Origin: Porphyridium purpureum
Lineage: Eukaryota; Rhodophyta; Bangiophyceae; Porphyridiales; Porphyridiaceae
Assembly (NCBI GenBank): GCA_008690995.1
Contig: VRMN01000001.1
Location: forward strand, 4,898,001 to 4,962,000
DNA length: 64,000 nt
Direction of reading: 5' to 3'
A program made the translations under genes and the position numbers. Below, in pieces: positions 18,983-29,176 of this stretch. The stretch's first letter is position 1; every line of letters begins with the position of its first letter. Under the pieces are notes generated by a model. It was not told the DNA's origin, did no database searches, and saw nothing but the letters and a program-made list of their open reading frames with translations.

Positions 18983-20794
18983 ATGTTTCGGCGTGCGAAC
19001 AAGGAGCCAGAGCAGCCGGCCAGAGCTGCGGTCAACGCGCGCCACTCGCCGCGAACGCAGACGCAGCTGCAGGTCTTGGCGCGCGATCGATGGAGGAGGA
19101 AACAGGCAGCTTCGTATTGGGGCACTGCTGTGCTTGCAGGCAGTGCGCTCGCCATGTTGGCGTGCGTGCCGATTCTGGTGCTTCTGTTCACTAGAATACG
19201 GCCCGGAGCTGGGGTGCTGAGCCAGGTAGACTCCATTCTTCCTGGAAATCGCAAGGGCCCATCGCCGCTTGACGAGCAAACCACAAAAGCACAGCCGCAG
19301 AGCGCGGAGAGGGTGTCAAGCGAAAACATGCTCAAGCCTGCCGGATCGATCGAGACAGATTGGATGGATGCAGTCAAGGGTGAAACGGCGCAACGGATGA
19401 CCGCAGCGCCATTCATCGAGAGAGCACAGTGCGGTTCGTGGCAGTTTGGGCCATACGGAAAGCGGAACATAAAACATCTGCCGATTGGAGCGATAGAGTC
19501 GGCTTGGGTTGTCAAAGCATACCGGGAAACATCCGTCAAGTATGAGGTCGCTTTTTTCGTGAATCTTGCTCAGAATCTGCGAAAGCATAACCTGTTCATG
19601 TTGGATCTGAAGTTGGCGCTCGACATTGCCGATAGCGGCGAACGGATACCATGTGACAATGGCTACGAAAGCCATGCAACCGAGCTGAATGTCATTATAA
19701 CGTGCGCGGTGCCAAGCGCGTCGCGCACAGAGCAGCTACTGGAAACAAACTTTCGCGTCGTCGGAGACCTTGTTGACGTGGATCATCCGGACCATGCTCT
19801 TCGAAACCTTGGTCTGTGCTTGAACGAGCCGCTTCGAGCGGCGCGCGAGCCGACCAGCGCACTACTAGAAAGAGCTCTTTCTCTGGACCCTACACGTGGC
19901 AAACTTGCAGTTTGCCTGTACATGCGGAATGTGCGATGGCGCTTGCTGGAGTGGCTCACGTACCATTTTGCTCAAGGCGTTGATCATATCTATATCTACA
20001 AGAACGAGGGAGATGAGTTCACAGACACCTTTCTGCACAAGTTCATCGAAGACGGCACGGTTACGATTGCAAAGTGGGCGTACGCGTATACGGGGGTGGT
20101 GTATGACCGCTCACAGTCAACAAGTATCAACGAATGCCTTTGGACACTGCGGTACAAGTACGAGTGGATTGGAGTATTTGACGTGGATGAATTCTGGGTG
20201 TCGCGACCGGACCCGAAAGAGAACCTTGTCCAGTTTCTGGACCGACCCGAACTGTCGAATGCCAGCGCGGTGCGTTTGTCTACCATCAAGCATTGCTTTG
20301 GGCCGGAGTACATTGCGCAAGCGGGCCCGAATCTGAGCGAGCGGGGGATTGTGAGCCACGTGTCATTGCGGTCGCTGACGCCGGACAACTGGAAGAACTT
20401 TATTCGTCCGCACCTGGTTGGATGGGCGTGGATCCATGCGGTTCAGTACTTGAAGGCGCCCATGGCTGATTGGACGAGCTTTTCTGTGGATCGCCCGTTC
20501 TTCATGCATGTGCAGGCCGTCGAATTGCTCCAAAAGTTGGGCATGAAGGCGTGGCGTTCGCACACGCCGGACCCGAGCTGCGTGCACGCGGTGGAGAAGA
20601 GCGCTGCACAACTGGCAGTACCGAATCTCGAAGCGCTGGTGCAGCGGCACTGGCAGGAAGCGAACCGGTCCAGCTTTGAGCTGCGCAGCCAGCCCGAGTG
20701 GGACAAATACTACGACCTGAGCCAGGACTTCGAGCCGGGACCCTGCACGGACCGCACGCAATTACGCAAGTGCTGGCTCGAGGTTGAGACATGA
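18983..20794 (+). CDS. GT92 (DUF23)-like glycosyltransferase, type II membrane protein
   Basis: 603 residues from ATG at 18983, the first ATG of the frame (upstream frame lacks ATG). A basic N-terminal tail is followed by a single membrane anchor at about 45-67 (GTAVLAGSALAMLACVPILVLLF) and a stem. The catalytic region reads CLYMRNVRWRLLEWLTYHFAQG, then VDHIYIYKNEGDEF, then WIGVFDVDEFWV with the acidic motif near residue 399, and a conserved tail with KHCFGPEY and HLVGWAWIHAVQYLKAP. This order is that of GT92. It diverges from its neighbour on the minus strand and the two are only loosely alike, so duplication, if any, is old. Golgi location is inferred from the anchor topology. Confidence 0.78.
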   Translation: MFRRANKEPEQPARAAVNARHSPRTQTQLQVLARDRWRRKQAASYWGTAVLAGSALAMLACVPILVLLFTRIRPGAGVLSQVDSILPGNRKGPSPLDEQTTKAQPQSAERVSSENMLKPAGSIETDWMDAVKGETAQRMTAAPFIERAQCGSWQFGPYGKRNIKHLPIGAIESAWVVKAYRETSVKYEVAFFVNLAQNLRKHNLFMLDLKLALDIADSGERIPCDNGYESHATELNVIITCAVPSASRTEQLLETNFRVVGDLVDVDHPDHALRNLGLCLNEPLRAAREPTSALLERALSLDPTRGKLAVCLYMRNVRWRLLEWLTYHFAQGVDHIYIYKNEGDEFTDTFLHKFIEDGTVTIAKWAYAYTGVVYDRSQSTSINECLWTLRYKYEWIGVFDVDEFWVSRPDPKENLVQFLDRPELSNASAVRLSTIKHCFGPEYIAQAGPNLSERGIVSHVSLRSLTPDNWKNFIRPHLVGWAWIHAVQYLKAPMADWTSFSVDRPFFMHVQAVELLQKLGMKAWRSHTPDPSCVHAVEKSAAQLAVPNLEALVQRHWQEANRSSFELRSQPEWDKYYDLSQDFEPGPCTDRTQLRKCWLEVET

Positions 20795-20825
20795 TCATCA
20801 CCACCAAGCTCTTAATCTGCTCACC

Positions 20826-20826
<1 letters not shown>

Positions 20827-20862
<36 letters not shown>
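20827..20862 (+). repeat. (AGC)12 trinucleotide microsatellite
   Basis: Twelve perfect AGC units 33 bp after the stop codon of the second GT92-like gene, followed by CGCAGCGG. It lies in the presumed 3' UTR. A small open frame reading it as polyglutamine is not supported by any other feature. Confidence 0.9.
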
Positions 20863-20863
<1 letters not shown>

Positions 20864-20996
20864 GCAGCGGCAAAACGACTCGGGCTTTCCCGCCACCGCG
20901 CCACTCAAACGCGCGCGGCTCCCCACCACGTTCATAACAAAGCACGCGTTCTGCTTATGCTGGATCGTTCTTCGTCAATAAAATTGGTAAGCGTCC

Positions 20997-21013
20997 CAGC
21001 TGTACCGCCGTGT
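20997..21013 (+). promoter_or_regulatory. GTAC-type element shared with 48286-48302
   Basis: The 17-mer CAGCTGTACCGCCGTGT occurs here and again, identical, at 48286-48302. Here it continues into GTGTACCTCC, another GTAC motif. It lies about 240 bp upstream of the RNA polymerase start. Confidence 0.4.
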
Positions 21014-21250
21014 ACCTCCTCGTTTTTTGTGTCACCGCCGGAAATTCGTGTGCGGCGGATCGCGGAAGCCGTGTGTGGATGGTGTCGTGAGGGGCGCAGA
21101 GCATCTGACGGGAAGGAGGGTGACTTGTGCAAGCGCTAGGGCGGCGAGTGAGGGTTTGCCGCGGGGGTGTCACGCTCGCGCAGAACGGTGCCGAGAAACG
21201 TGCGGACTGTCGCGCGGTGGGGACGCGGTGTTGCGCGTGGAGGATCGAAT

Positions 21251-24200
21251 ATGCAAGGCTTTCATCGCGCCGTGCGCGTGGGCTCCGCGCTGTTTCGGCG
21301 GCGCGCAAGGCGCGGCAAGTCGACGTGGGCGTCCGCGGCATCGGCGGCTCGCCAGGATGCGCGGCAACAGCCCGTCACGCAGCACGCCCGCGAAGACGAG
21401 TTGCTCGGGCATGATGTGTTGCGGAGACGCGACACCGCCGCGGAACTGAACTTTGGCGCCCTTTTGACCGCGCGGCGCGCAGAGGAACATGCCGCACGGG
21501 CGCGGACCGCAGACACTTCGACGTCAGGACAGACTCAAGACCACCCGTTTCCGTTCTCCGAGATGCTTGATGCCGAAAACGGCGGAGACACAGGCCTTCT
21601 TGACTCAAGTGGCGCATTCGGCAGCTCCTTCGAGCGCTCGCTGCGGCCTGGCCGCGCGGAGCCCGCCGATTTAGATTCAGATACATGGTTGCGGTTTTTG
21701 GACAACGAACAAGCTCATCGCAGTCTTGGAGTGTCCCTACGAGCGACGGACGAAACAGACCCTCTTTTTGGAGAACCTTCGACACGTGGGCCGGAAAGTA
21801 CTGCGCGTGTGCCTTCGGCCTCCACATCGAGAGAATCGGAGGACATGAACCACCTCCTTGTCCCGTTGATGTACGGCGGAACGCCCGGCGAGCACATCCA
21901 GAAGCAGGTTGTTCATGAGAAGGAGTCCAAGGAGATGGGGTTGAAGAAAGAGTTCAAATTCCGGCGTCAACTATTCGCGCGCGGTGACATCGCAGGGATC
22001 ACGCGCGTTGCACCGCTAGTGCAAGTGTGGACAGACGTGCTTTCGGTAGCAGTGCGTGACTTGCAGATCAGCATAAATGACAACTCGTTCTTCGAGAAGT
22101 TCAAGATCAAGAGGGCCAGGTCAAACGGGGCGCAGCGCGCACAGAGTGCATACAGGCTTCTCGCCGATCCGCTTCTTCCGCCCGAACTGCTTGCTTTAAT
22201 GACCTTGCGCGTGGTTCTGGCGGCCTTGGCCCGACCAGGCGTTGTCAGGCTCAAAGATAGGGAGTTTGACGCTGTTCCGGGCAAGGATTTTGACTCCAAC
22301 GGCGGAGGTTCAGCTGATGATGAAATGGCGCCGTTTATGTCGCAAATTCATGGTTCCGATTTGCAGGAAGTTTTAAGCGACGTGACGGGCACTCAGGGCG
22401 GGTGGAAGCGTATGCTGTACCCGCGCGAGGTCGAGATGCTGAGTTTTATGCGCTCGACGAGGCTAACGAATTTGGCCACCACGCTTGGTACGTCCGTGTG
22501 TGGTGAGCTTGCACAGCGGCGCTCCAATCGTGCCGAGAAGCCCAACCCGGTGGCGGGCGTGGCATTTGAAACGGACACACCTTACAAGAACTTTTGGCGT
22601 CTTGGCCGGAAGGACCCAGAGCTGAATGAGCTCTTGGAATCACCCGAGCGATCCAGCGCGCTAGGTGCTGTTTTGCTTCAAGTCTGCATGGACGCATGTA
22701 TGATCGAGACCTCAAGCTCCGAGTACTTGACCCCGCTTGAACAAGAATTCAATATTTATCAGTTCAGTCTGGATAGTGCCAAGTCCAGCAAGGCTAAAAA
22801 GTCATCATCAACACCAGAAAAAACGGAACGGGCTCACGGATGGGCTCAAGAGACAAGAAGTGGTGAGTCTGTGCTCAGGCCTGCATGGCGGCGTGCATAT
22901 CGATGGAAGGTATCTCGTACGGGTAAGATTCACGAGTCAGTGCTGCTGGCTCATCCAGCGCTCAGTGAAGCCCTGAACATGAACGAATCATTGCGTGAAG
23001 TAGCGGAATTTGTCCGCCCGATTGCGCGCCCTATGCTTGCACCACCAAAGCCTTGGATGAGCCCCGCTGAGGGTGGATACTTGAAGAACCGCTTCTTTGT
23101 GATGCGCGCACGGACTGTTGCGCAACGCGATGCTCTGTGGTACTCTGACATTTCACGCATCTGCCGCGCACTTGATGGGCTTGGCAACCAGCCGTGGATC
23201 ATCAACCGACCTCTTTTCGACATTGTTGAAGTGCTTTGGCGCAATGGTGGCGGGCGCGCTGGCCTTGTGAACCGGGCAAATCTTCCCGTGCCTTCGAGTC
23301 AGATGACGCGCTTGTGGACGGAATGGAGGGAGATTCCGGAAGCTGAAACTGAAAAACGAAAGGCGAAAGTGCTGGACATTTTTAAGCACAAGGAGGAGCG
23401 GCTGCACGCGATGAAAGTGAATGCAGAGCGCCACTCGCTCCGATGTGACATTGAGTATAAGCTGACTGAATGCCGCGCCCTCCTAGACGAGGATTGCTTT
23501 TATCTGCCACATTCAGTGGATTTCCGTGGGCGCGCGTACCCGCTCCCCACTAACTTACATCACATGTCATCAGATATCACGCGAAGCTTGTTGCACTTCA
23601 AGCAAAAAGCGGTGCTCGGAAAACGCGGCCTGTTTTGGCTGAAAGTACACACGGCAAATTTGATGGGCATGGACAAGCTGACTTTTGAGGAGCGCGAGGC
23701 CTATGTCGATAATGAGATGCCGAGGATCTTAGAAGCGGCGCGGGATCCGCTAGGTAAGGATCGTGATTCAAACGTGGAGTACTGGATTGAGCTCGAGGAT
23801 CCGCTCCAGGCACTCGGTGCAATGATGGAGCTGGCAAAGGCTGCGCGCCTGGGGGCGAGCTACATGCACGAGCTCGAGTCCTCTTTGCCAGTGCATCAGG
23901 ATGGCTCGTGTAACGGATTGCAGCACTATGCAGCTCTTGGAGGTGATGTAGAAGGTGCGCTGAAAGTCAACGTGCTTCCCTCTGAGCGCCCTCAAGACGT
24001 GTACTCAGCCGTTGCGGATCAGGTGCGCGCCGCGGTCGAGCGCGATGCACAAGAGGGAAACGAGCTTGCGTTGCTGCTGCGTGACAAGATCTCGCGGAAA
24101 GTTGTCAAGCAAACTGTGATGACGTCGGTGTACGGCGTCTCACTGATCGGTGCGAGGCGGCAGATAGGGAACAAGCTGAAAGAAATTGATGCCGTGAGCG

Positions 24201-24817
24201 CAAAGGACCGACCCAAGGCCGCGCTTTACTTGGCCAAGCATACACTTTCTGGTATCGGAAACATTTTCCGGAATGCCACCCACATTATGGAGTGGCTACA
24301 GAGCATTTCGCATGAGATCACAAGGACTGGTAATTTTGTGCAATGGACCACACCTTTGGGGCTGCCGGTCATTCAGCCCTACGCCAAGCGGGCGGGTGGA
24401 AGCGCTGGGAATGTGAAGAAGAATAAGACAGTTTTAGGGGCGCTGTCGCTTAAATCACTGAATGAGGATTTGGGCAGTGGCGCAGAAGTGGATAAGCGCA
24501 AGAACAGCACTGCGCTCCCGCCCAACTACGTCCACTCCCTGGATGCGTCGCACATGATGATGACAGCGCTGGAGTGCCGCAAAGCAGGCCTTGCCTTTGC
24601 GTCGGTGCATGACTCCTTCTGGACGCATGCGCGTGACGTTGACGAGATGAGCCGAATCCTGCGAGAACAATTTGTTCTCTTGCATGAACGCCCGCTTCTT
24701 GAGTCGCTGGCCGAATCGATTCGCGAGCGCCACCCGGACATTGTTTTGCCGCCGGTGCCACCGCGAGGGCAGCTGGATCTAAGCCAGATCCACTCGAGCA
24801 AATACTTTTTCGACTAA
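21251..24817 (+). CDS. T7-type (phage-like) mitochondrial RNA polymerase
   Basis: 1188 residues from the ATG at 21251, whose product starts with a basic mitochondrial presequence (MQGFHRAVRVGSALFRRRARRGKS). The enzyme transcribes organelle DNA as a single subunit. The C-terminal half carries the T7 polymerase motifs: the catalytic Asp region VHQDGSCNGLQHYAALG at about 880, the O-helix region RKVVKQTVMTSVYGVS with its Lys and Tyr at about 950, and the second catalytic Asp in SVHDSFWTHA at about 1120. YLPHSVDFRGRAYPLP and LPPNYVHSLDASHMMM are also family blocks. The N-terminal 500 residues are less conserved, as usual. Mitochondrial rather than plastid targeting is inferred: the plastid AFV motif is absent and red algae use a bacterial-type plastid polymerase. 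Confidence 0.93.
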   Translation: MQGFHRAVRVGSALFRRRARRGKSTWASAASAARQDARQQPVTQHAREDELLGHDVLRRRDTAAELNFGALLTARRAEEHAARARTADTSTSGQTQDHPFPFSEMLDAENGGDTGLLDSSGAFGSSFERSLRPGRAEPADLDSDTWLRFLDNEQAHRSLGVSLRATDETDPLFGEPSTRGPESTARVPSASTSRESEDMNHLLVPLMYGGTPGEHIQKQVVHEKESKEMGLKKEFKFRRQLFARGDIAGITRVAPLVQVWTDVLSVAVRDLQISINDNSFFEKFKIKRARSNGAQRAQSAYRLLADPLLPPELLALMTLRVVLAALARPGVVRLKDREFDAVPGKDFDSNGGGSADDEMAPFMSQIHGSDLQEVLSDVTGTQGGWKRMLYPREVEMLSFMRSTRLTNLATTLGTSVCGELAQRRSNRAEKPNPVAGVAFETDTPYKNFWRLGRKDPELNELLESPERSSALGAVLLQVCMDACMIETSSSEYLTPLEQEFNIYQFSLDSAKSSKAKKSSSTPEKTERAHGWAQETRSGESVLRPAWRRAYRWKVSRTGKIHESVLLAHPALSEALNMNESLREVAEFVRPIARPMLAPPKPWMSPAEGGYLKNRFFVMRARTVAQRDALWYSDISRICRALDGLGNQPWIINRPLFDIVEVLWRNGGGRAGLVNRANLPVPSSQMTRLWTEWREIPEAETEKRKAKVLDIFKHKEERLHAMKVNAERHSLRCDIEYKLTECRALLDEDCFYLPHSVDFRGRAYPLPTNLHHMSSDITRSLLHFKQKAVLGKRGLFWLKVHTANLMGMDKLTFEEREAYVDNEMPRILEAARDPLGKDRDSNVEYWIELEDPLQALGAMMELAKAARLGASYMHELESSLPVHQDGSCNGLQHYAALGGDVEGALKVNVLPSERPQDVYSAVADQVRAAVERDAQEGNELALLLRDKISRKVVKQTVMTSVYGVSLIGARRQIGNKLKEIDAVSAKDRPKAALYLAKHTLSGIGNIFRNATHIMEWLQSISHEITRTGNFVQWTTPLGLPVIQPYAKRAGGSAGNVKKNKTVLGALSLKSLNEDLGSGAEVDKRKNSTALPPNYVHSLDASHMMMTALECRKAGLAFASVHDSFWTHARDVDEMSRILREQFVLLHERPLLESLAESIRERHPDIVLPPVPPRGQLDLSQIHSSKYFFD

Positions 24818-25261
24818 TTGTGTGCGGGATTTTCTTGCGAAGCCGGTTTCTCGGAATACATGGGTAGAGGTTTCCCAAAGTCGACGAGGCGCTCGCGCGC
24901 GAGCGTTCACACGAGCCAGACACCGCATTTGGGTGCGACAGCAGGTGCGAGCGATACCGTCGTGGGTTGATAGAAAAGTTAGCGCGATGTGCGATATTTA
25001 TTTGAGGCTGCGCGGGTTTAGGATGCCGCTGTGCGCGCACGGTGCGTGGGCTTCCATGGCCGTGAACGCACGCGCGAGCCCGCAGGCCGTCTAGAGTTAG
25101 AAACCAGACGGGCATGCATGGGGGGTGTCACTGTACTTTATAAACGGTACCGTTTCCCACTCACTGTACTTTACGTTCACCGGCGGCAGCCGCGTGTGCG
25201 GACTTGCGCGGGCCTGCGGGGCGCGGCAGTTGGTTCGTTCGGCGGGACACGGCGAGCAGAC
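24818..25261. other. Intergenic region upstream of TSR1
   Basis: 444 bp between two plus-strand genes. The open frame that continues upstream of the TSR1 ATG crosses this region and both promoter motifs at 25129-25169, so I treat it as untranslated. Confidence 0.6.
25129..25169. promoter_or_regulatory. Two CACTGTACTTTA motifs upstream of TSR1
   Basis: CACTGTACTTTA at 25129-25140 and again at 25162-25173, in direct orientation and 33 bp apart. The first runs into TTTATAAACGG, a TATA-like sequence. They end about 90 bp before the TSR1 ATG at 25262 and support that start over the longer open frame. Confidence 0.55.
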
Positions 25262-27808
25262 ATGGAAGGAACTCGACACCGCAGCGTGCTGTCTCAGAAG
25301 AACAAGCCATTCAAGTCGCGCCATGCGAGCAAGGGTGAGCAGAAACGCGCTCTCAAGGGCCGCGTGAATGTGGTGGAGCAGGGCGCGCGCACAGCAAAGG
25401 GCGCTCGCGTCGCAAGCTTCAAGGAGAACAAGAAGCTTGCTCGGGATGCACTGATTCGACAGAGACGCGGCTTGTCCGTGGACTCGAGTGCGGCTTCAGT
25501 CGAGCCAGCCGCACCGTTTTTGGTGGCCGTGCTGCCGCTCACGCACGATGCAGATGTGAGTTTCATCCTGCAGCAATTTGATCAAGTGATGGACTCTGGT
25601 GAGGTGAAAACACCGGAGCGATGTGTACAGCAGCTTGGCGTCGAGTGCCGCACTTATGTTTTGGGGAAGAAACTGCTCGCGAAAGGCGCCCCGGTGAGGC
25701 GCGTCTCGTTTGTACCGCTTCCGCGAGCATCAGAGATATATTCACATTCGCATCCTCCATCGTACCAGCAGGAGCAAGAAGCCAAATACATTCTGCGGGT
25801 CCTGGATGTTGGTAAAGTGGCCGACATGCTGCTCCTGGTCACAGGGCCGGGTGCAGTGCAAAAACTGGACGCCTTGTCCCTTGCCGTGCTTTGTGCTGTC
25901 CGCTGTCAGGGAATTCCAACCACATTCAGCGTTGCGCATGGTTCGCAAGATGAGAACAATGCGTTGAGTGCGAGCGTGCCACACAAGCAAAAAGATATGC
26001 TCTATGCCGGCTGCTCAAAAATCTTTGAAAACGAGCAGAAGCGCGAACGAGCAAGGCTACTGGCAGCCGAAAGTCTTGGCGATGAAAGCGAATTACGTCC
26101 CCATGTAATCTTTTCATCGCTCGACTCTTTCAACGTCTTACGGTTGCTCGTAGGAAAAGCGTGCAAGCGCTCACTGTCGTGGCGCGAGAAGTACTCATAC
26201 ATGCTTGCCGAGCACATGAGCGTGCACGTCGATGAAAACAGCAAGCGAAAGGTGCGCCTGGACGGCTATGTGCGCGGAGTTGTTTCGCTCGACGCAAACC
26301 GTCTCGTGCATGTTACGGGCGTGGGTACGTTCGCAGTCGACCGCATCGTGAGACAAAAAGACCCATGTGCGTTGCGCGAGGCCCATGGAGGAATGCAAAT
26401 CGACGATGAGTGTGCCGAGATTGTGATAGACGAAAGGACGGAGCAGCTTGCTGAGCCGCTTACACATGAAGCTGAGCCTGACCTTTTGAACATGGAGCAG
26501 ACGTGGCCGCCAGAAGACGGTGATGGAGAGATGGAGCTCGACATCGAATCAAAGTCTGATCCAAAGACGGCCGAGACGAAAGTCGGCTCGGAGAAGCCGC
26601 ACGGAGTCGCAGTTCCGAATGGACACTATGTGGAGGACGAGGACGAGGATGACGGAGAGCTGCCGCCAGAGATTCTGTTGCCAGACGAACCGAGACGCAG
26701 AAGAGAAGTTGGCCACGAGAGCGATGATCGAGACGAAGGCGACGACGAGATGGCAGATATCGCGGACGCAGACGAAGCCGCACGGAAGGAGGCGCGTGAA
26801 GAGGACGCCGCGTGGCCAGATGAGGTGGACACACCTGCCGGTCAACCGGCGAGGGAGCGGTTTGCGAGGTACCGAGGTCTCAAGTCGTTCCGCACATCGC
26901 CGTGGGATCCGAATGAGCTACTACCTTCTTCGTACGGTACCATTTTCAGGTTTCAGGACTTTGCGGCCACGCGCAAGCAGGTTCTCGAGGGCGTGCAGCA
27001 GCGGGAGCGCAGTCTCTCACAAGAGCCAGGTGTCACGGGCGCCCGTCCTGGTACGTACGTGGGAATCATTCTGCAGCTGCCAGACGAGCCGCACGCCGCA
27101 GACCAATTGTTACAGGCTTTCGAGAAGCGTGTCACGAGCGGGGAGCCCATTGTGTTATGCAATCTTCACAAGTTTGAAAATCGGAAAACGGTGATGCAAA
27201 TGAGCATTAGCCTCCTCTGCGACCCCGTGGACATGAACGCTGAGAACGCATCGTTGCACCCTACTGTTCGCTCAAAAGATTTTGTGGATTTGCATGTTGG
27301 CTTCGTGCGTTTCCCGAAGCGCCGCGCCATTTACTCGGAGCAGTCGGCGGCAAACAACGCGAGTAGCAGCAAGCACAAATTCGAACGTTTCTTGCAGCCT
27401 GGTAGGTACTCAGTGGCGTCTGCTTTTGGATGCGCGCTGTTTCCGCATGCACCTGTGCTGCTTTTTTCCCCGAGCTCTGGCGAGTTGGTGGCCGCCGGCT
27501 CGCTGCTTCCGCCGGATCCGAATCGGATCGTGCTCAAGCGCATTGTGCTTACTGGGCATCCATTCAAGATCAACAAGCGTCGCAGCACCGTGCGATTTAT
27601 GTTCCATAACCCGGAGGACGTGCGCTGGTTCAAGCCCGTCGAGTTATGGACCCGGCATGGACGTGTGGGACACATTGAGGAACCACTAGGTACGCATGGA
27701 TACATGAAGTGCATGTTTGACAGCCCACTTCAGCATGGTGACACAGTATGCATGAATCTGTACAAGCGTGTGTTCCCAAAGGAGCTTGAAGAGGGACCCT
27801 CAAAGTAA
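25262..27808 (+). CDS. TSR1: 40S ribosome biogenesis factor TSR1
   Basis: 848 residues. TSR1 is a GTPase-like but inactive factor that joins late pre-40S particles and blocks early entry of translation factors. The start METGTR-type N-terminus (MEGTRHRSVLSQKNKPFKSRHASKG) matches TSR1 proteins exactly in style, so I chose the ATG at 25262 rather than the upstream open frame. The AARP2CN-like domain includes RLDGYVRGVVSLDANRLVHVTGVGTFAVDRI. A long acidic linker follows (EDEDEDDGELPP, DEGDDEMAD), then the DUF663 region RYRGLKSFRTSPWDPNELLP, PLVLCNL-like IVLCNLHKFENRKTVMQMS and a C-terminal domain ending LRHGDTV-like LQHGDTVCMNLYKRVFPK. Complete and intronless. Confidence 0.92.
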   Translation: MEGTRHRSVLSQKNKPFKSRHASKGEQKRALKGRVNVVEQGARTAKGARVASFKENKKLARDALIRQRRGLSVDSSAASVEPAAPFLVAVLPLTHDADVSFILQQFDQVMDSGEVKTPERCVQQLGVECRTYVLGKKLLAKGAPVRRVSFVPLPRASEIYSHSHPPSYQQEQEAKYILRVLDVGKVADMLLLVTGPGAVQKLDALSLAVLCAVRCQGIPTTFSVAHGSQDENNALSASVPHKQKDMLYAGCSKIFENEQKRERARLLAAESLGDESELRPHVIFSSLDSFNVLRLLVGKACKRSLSWREKYSYMLAEHMSVHVDENSKRKVRLDGYVRGVVSLDANRLVHVTGVGTFAVDRIVRQKDPCALREAHGGMQIDDECAEIVIDERTEQLAEPLTHEAEPDLLNMEQTWPPEDGDGEMELDIESKSDPKTAETKVGSEKPHGVAVPNGHYVEDEDEDDGELPPEILLPDEPRRRREVGHESDDRDEGDDEMADIADADEAARKEAREEDAAWPDEVDTPAGQPARERFARYRGLKSFRTSPWDPNELLPSSYGTIFRFQDFAATRKQVLEGVQQRERSLSQEPGVTGARPGTYVGIILQLPDEPHAADQLLQAFEKRVTSGEPIVLCNLHKFENRKTVMQMSISLLCDPVDMNAENASLHPTVRSKDFVDLHVGFVRFPKRRAIYSEQSAANNASSSKHKFERFLQPGRYSVASAFGCALFPHAPVLLFSPSSGELVAAGSLLPPDPNRIVLKRIVLTGHPFKINKRRSTVRFMFHNPEDVRWFKPVELWTRHGRVGHIEEPLGTHGYMKCMFDSPLQHGDTVCMNLYKRVFPKELEEGPSK

Positions 27809-28004
27809 AGGTCGCGGCCAGACGTCTTTGAGCAAGCAAGTGTGCGCGAGCCAATGATGTAGTAAGCGCAGTCGACCCACGGCACGACGCTCAACGAGAT
27901 GCGCCCACGGGTACCCGCAATAAATTGGAAACGCTCCACGGAGAAACCGCGACACCTAAGTTTAGTCGAATCACGTCAGAGAGGCGTGGCAAACAAAGCA
28001 ACAG
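27809..28004. other. Convergent 3' spacer
   Basis: 196 bp between the TSR1 stop and the ABHD13-like stop. It contains CAATAAATTGG near 27918, a possible polyadenylation signal. Nothing else seen. Confidence 0.5.
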
Positions 28005-28955
28005 CTAATTTGTTTTCTTCGACTGCGAGTCGGCACCGGGTTCGGTGACCGTGCTGTCCACGGACTCATGTTTATCACCGACTGCGCGCCGCTGCTGAAA
28101 AGCCTGCTCAATAAATTCAGAGATCGTGTCCAAGTAGCGCGGGCCGCCCATGTACCATGTGTCGTTGTGAGTGGCATTCTCAAAGAGTTCCAGCTTCTTC
28201 AGGTGCGTCCCTTTGGCAGCGTGATACAACTCACGCATATGCCTCGACGGTACGATTTCGTCATCAAGCGACGACAGGAACAGAATAGGCAGCTGCAGGT
28301 TTTCGATGCGGCGCACATTGTTCCAAGTGTTCCGGTTGAGAAATTTGAATGGCCGCAGCGCCGGGAGCAGGGCGTCGATCATTTCGTTAATGGAGAGAAA
28401 CGTATTTTCGACGATGATCCCAGCGAGCTGCTCTTCGTGGCGCGCAGCAAGCGAAAACGCCACTGCGCCGCCGACACTCTTGCCAAAGGCAAATAGTTTG
28501 GATCGATCGAGTGCCGGGTGTTGCAGCACGTAGCGAAAGGCAGCCTCGGCGTCACGAATGAGCCCGAGCTCCGTAGGCTTTCCCTGTGAGCGTCCATACC
28601 CGCGGTAGCTGACCATGAACACGTTGCAATTGACCTGGTTGATCAAATGCCGCACGTCTGGCAGGCGGTGTGAGATGTTGCCGGCGTTGCCGTGAAAGTA
28701 GATCAGCGTCGGGGCCTCTCGCGTGGCGGCGGGCGTGCTCTGCGTAATCAGCCAGCCGTGAAGCTTGACTTTGTCACTTGCCTCAAACTGGACGTCTTCA
28801 TAAGTCAACCCGTACTCCTCCGGCATCTCCTCCAGCGTGCGCGTGGGCATGTCTGGCAAGTACAGCAACTTTTCCTGCAGAAAGTACACGCCCGCCGTGA
28901 TCAGCCCGAGCACGCTGCCCGACAGAATCAGGATCCCATTCAAAAGCCACGGCAT
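28005..28955 (-). CDS. ABHD13/BEM46/WAV2-type alpha/beta hydrolase
   Basis: 316 residues, ATG at 28955. An N-terminal membrane anchor (LLNGILILSGSVLGLITAGVYFLQ, about 4-27) is followed by the family block KLLYLPDMP. The hydrolase core shows the oxyanion loop FHGNAGN at 87-93, the nucleophile elbow FGKSVGG with Ser160, the acid SSLDDEIVP (Asp231 or 232) and the catalytic His263 in ENATHNDTW. The last motif and the overall length are typical of ABHD13/BEM46, a conserved eukaryotic family of membrane-bound hydrolases with poorly known substrates (linked to cell polarity in yeast and plants, and to depalmitoylation-like activity). The catalytic triad is intact. Confidence 0.9.
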   Translation of the reverse strand: MPWLLNGILILSGSVLGLITAGVYFLQEKLLYLPDMPTRTLEEMPEEYGLTYEDVQFEASDKVKLHGWLITQSTPAATREAPTLIYFHGNAGNISHRLPDVRHLINQVNCNVFMVSYRGYGRSQGKPTELGLIRDAEAAFRYVLQHPALDRSKLFAFGKSVGGAVAFSLAARHEEQLAGIIVENTFLSINEMIDALLPALRPFKFLNRNTWNNVRRIENLQLPILFLSSLDDEIVPSRHMRELYHAAKGTHLKKLELFENATHNDTWYMGGPRYLDTISEFIEQAFQQRRAVGDKHESVDSTVTEPGADSQSKKTN

Positions 28956-29176
28956 CCTGCTCTACCTTGTCTACCTCCACCCACACACGCGCAACGCATA
29001 CTCACCGTCTCTCTTCACCACTTTGCTTTCGCTCCGTCTCTCTGTCTCCCTCCTCATGCGCCCTCCCCTCTTCTATCAACTCACTTCCGTCTCACTCTCG
29101 CCGAATCGTTTAAACGGATTGCAAGAAAACCGGCGTCCGCTTTTCGCATTAAATTGTCATTCGCATTACAGAAGTA

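Noticed and set aside
20784-20981. 65-codon polyglutamine frame over the AGC repeat
   Set aside because: Driven by the microsatellite alone, with no conserved flanks or promoter motif.
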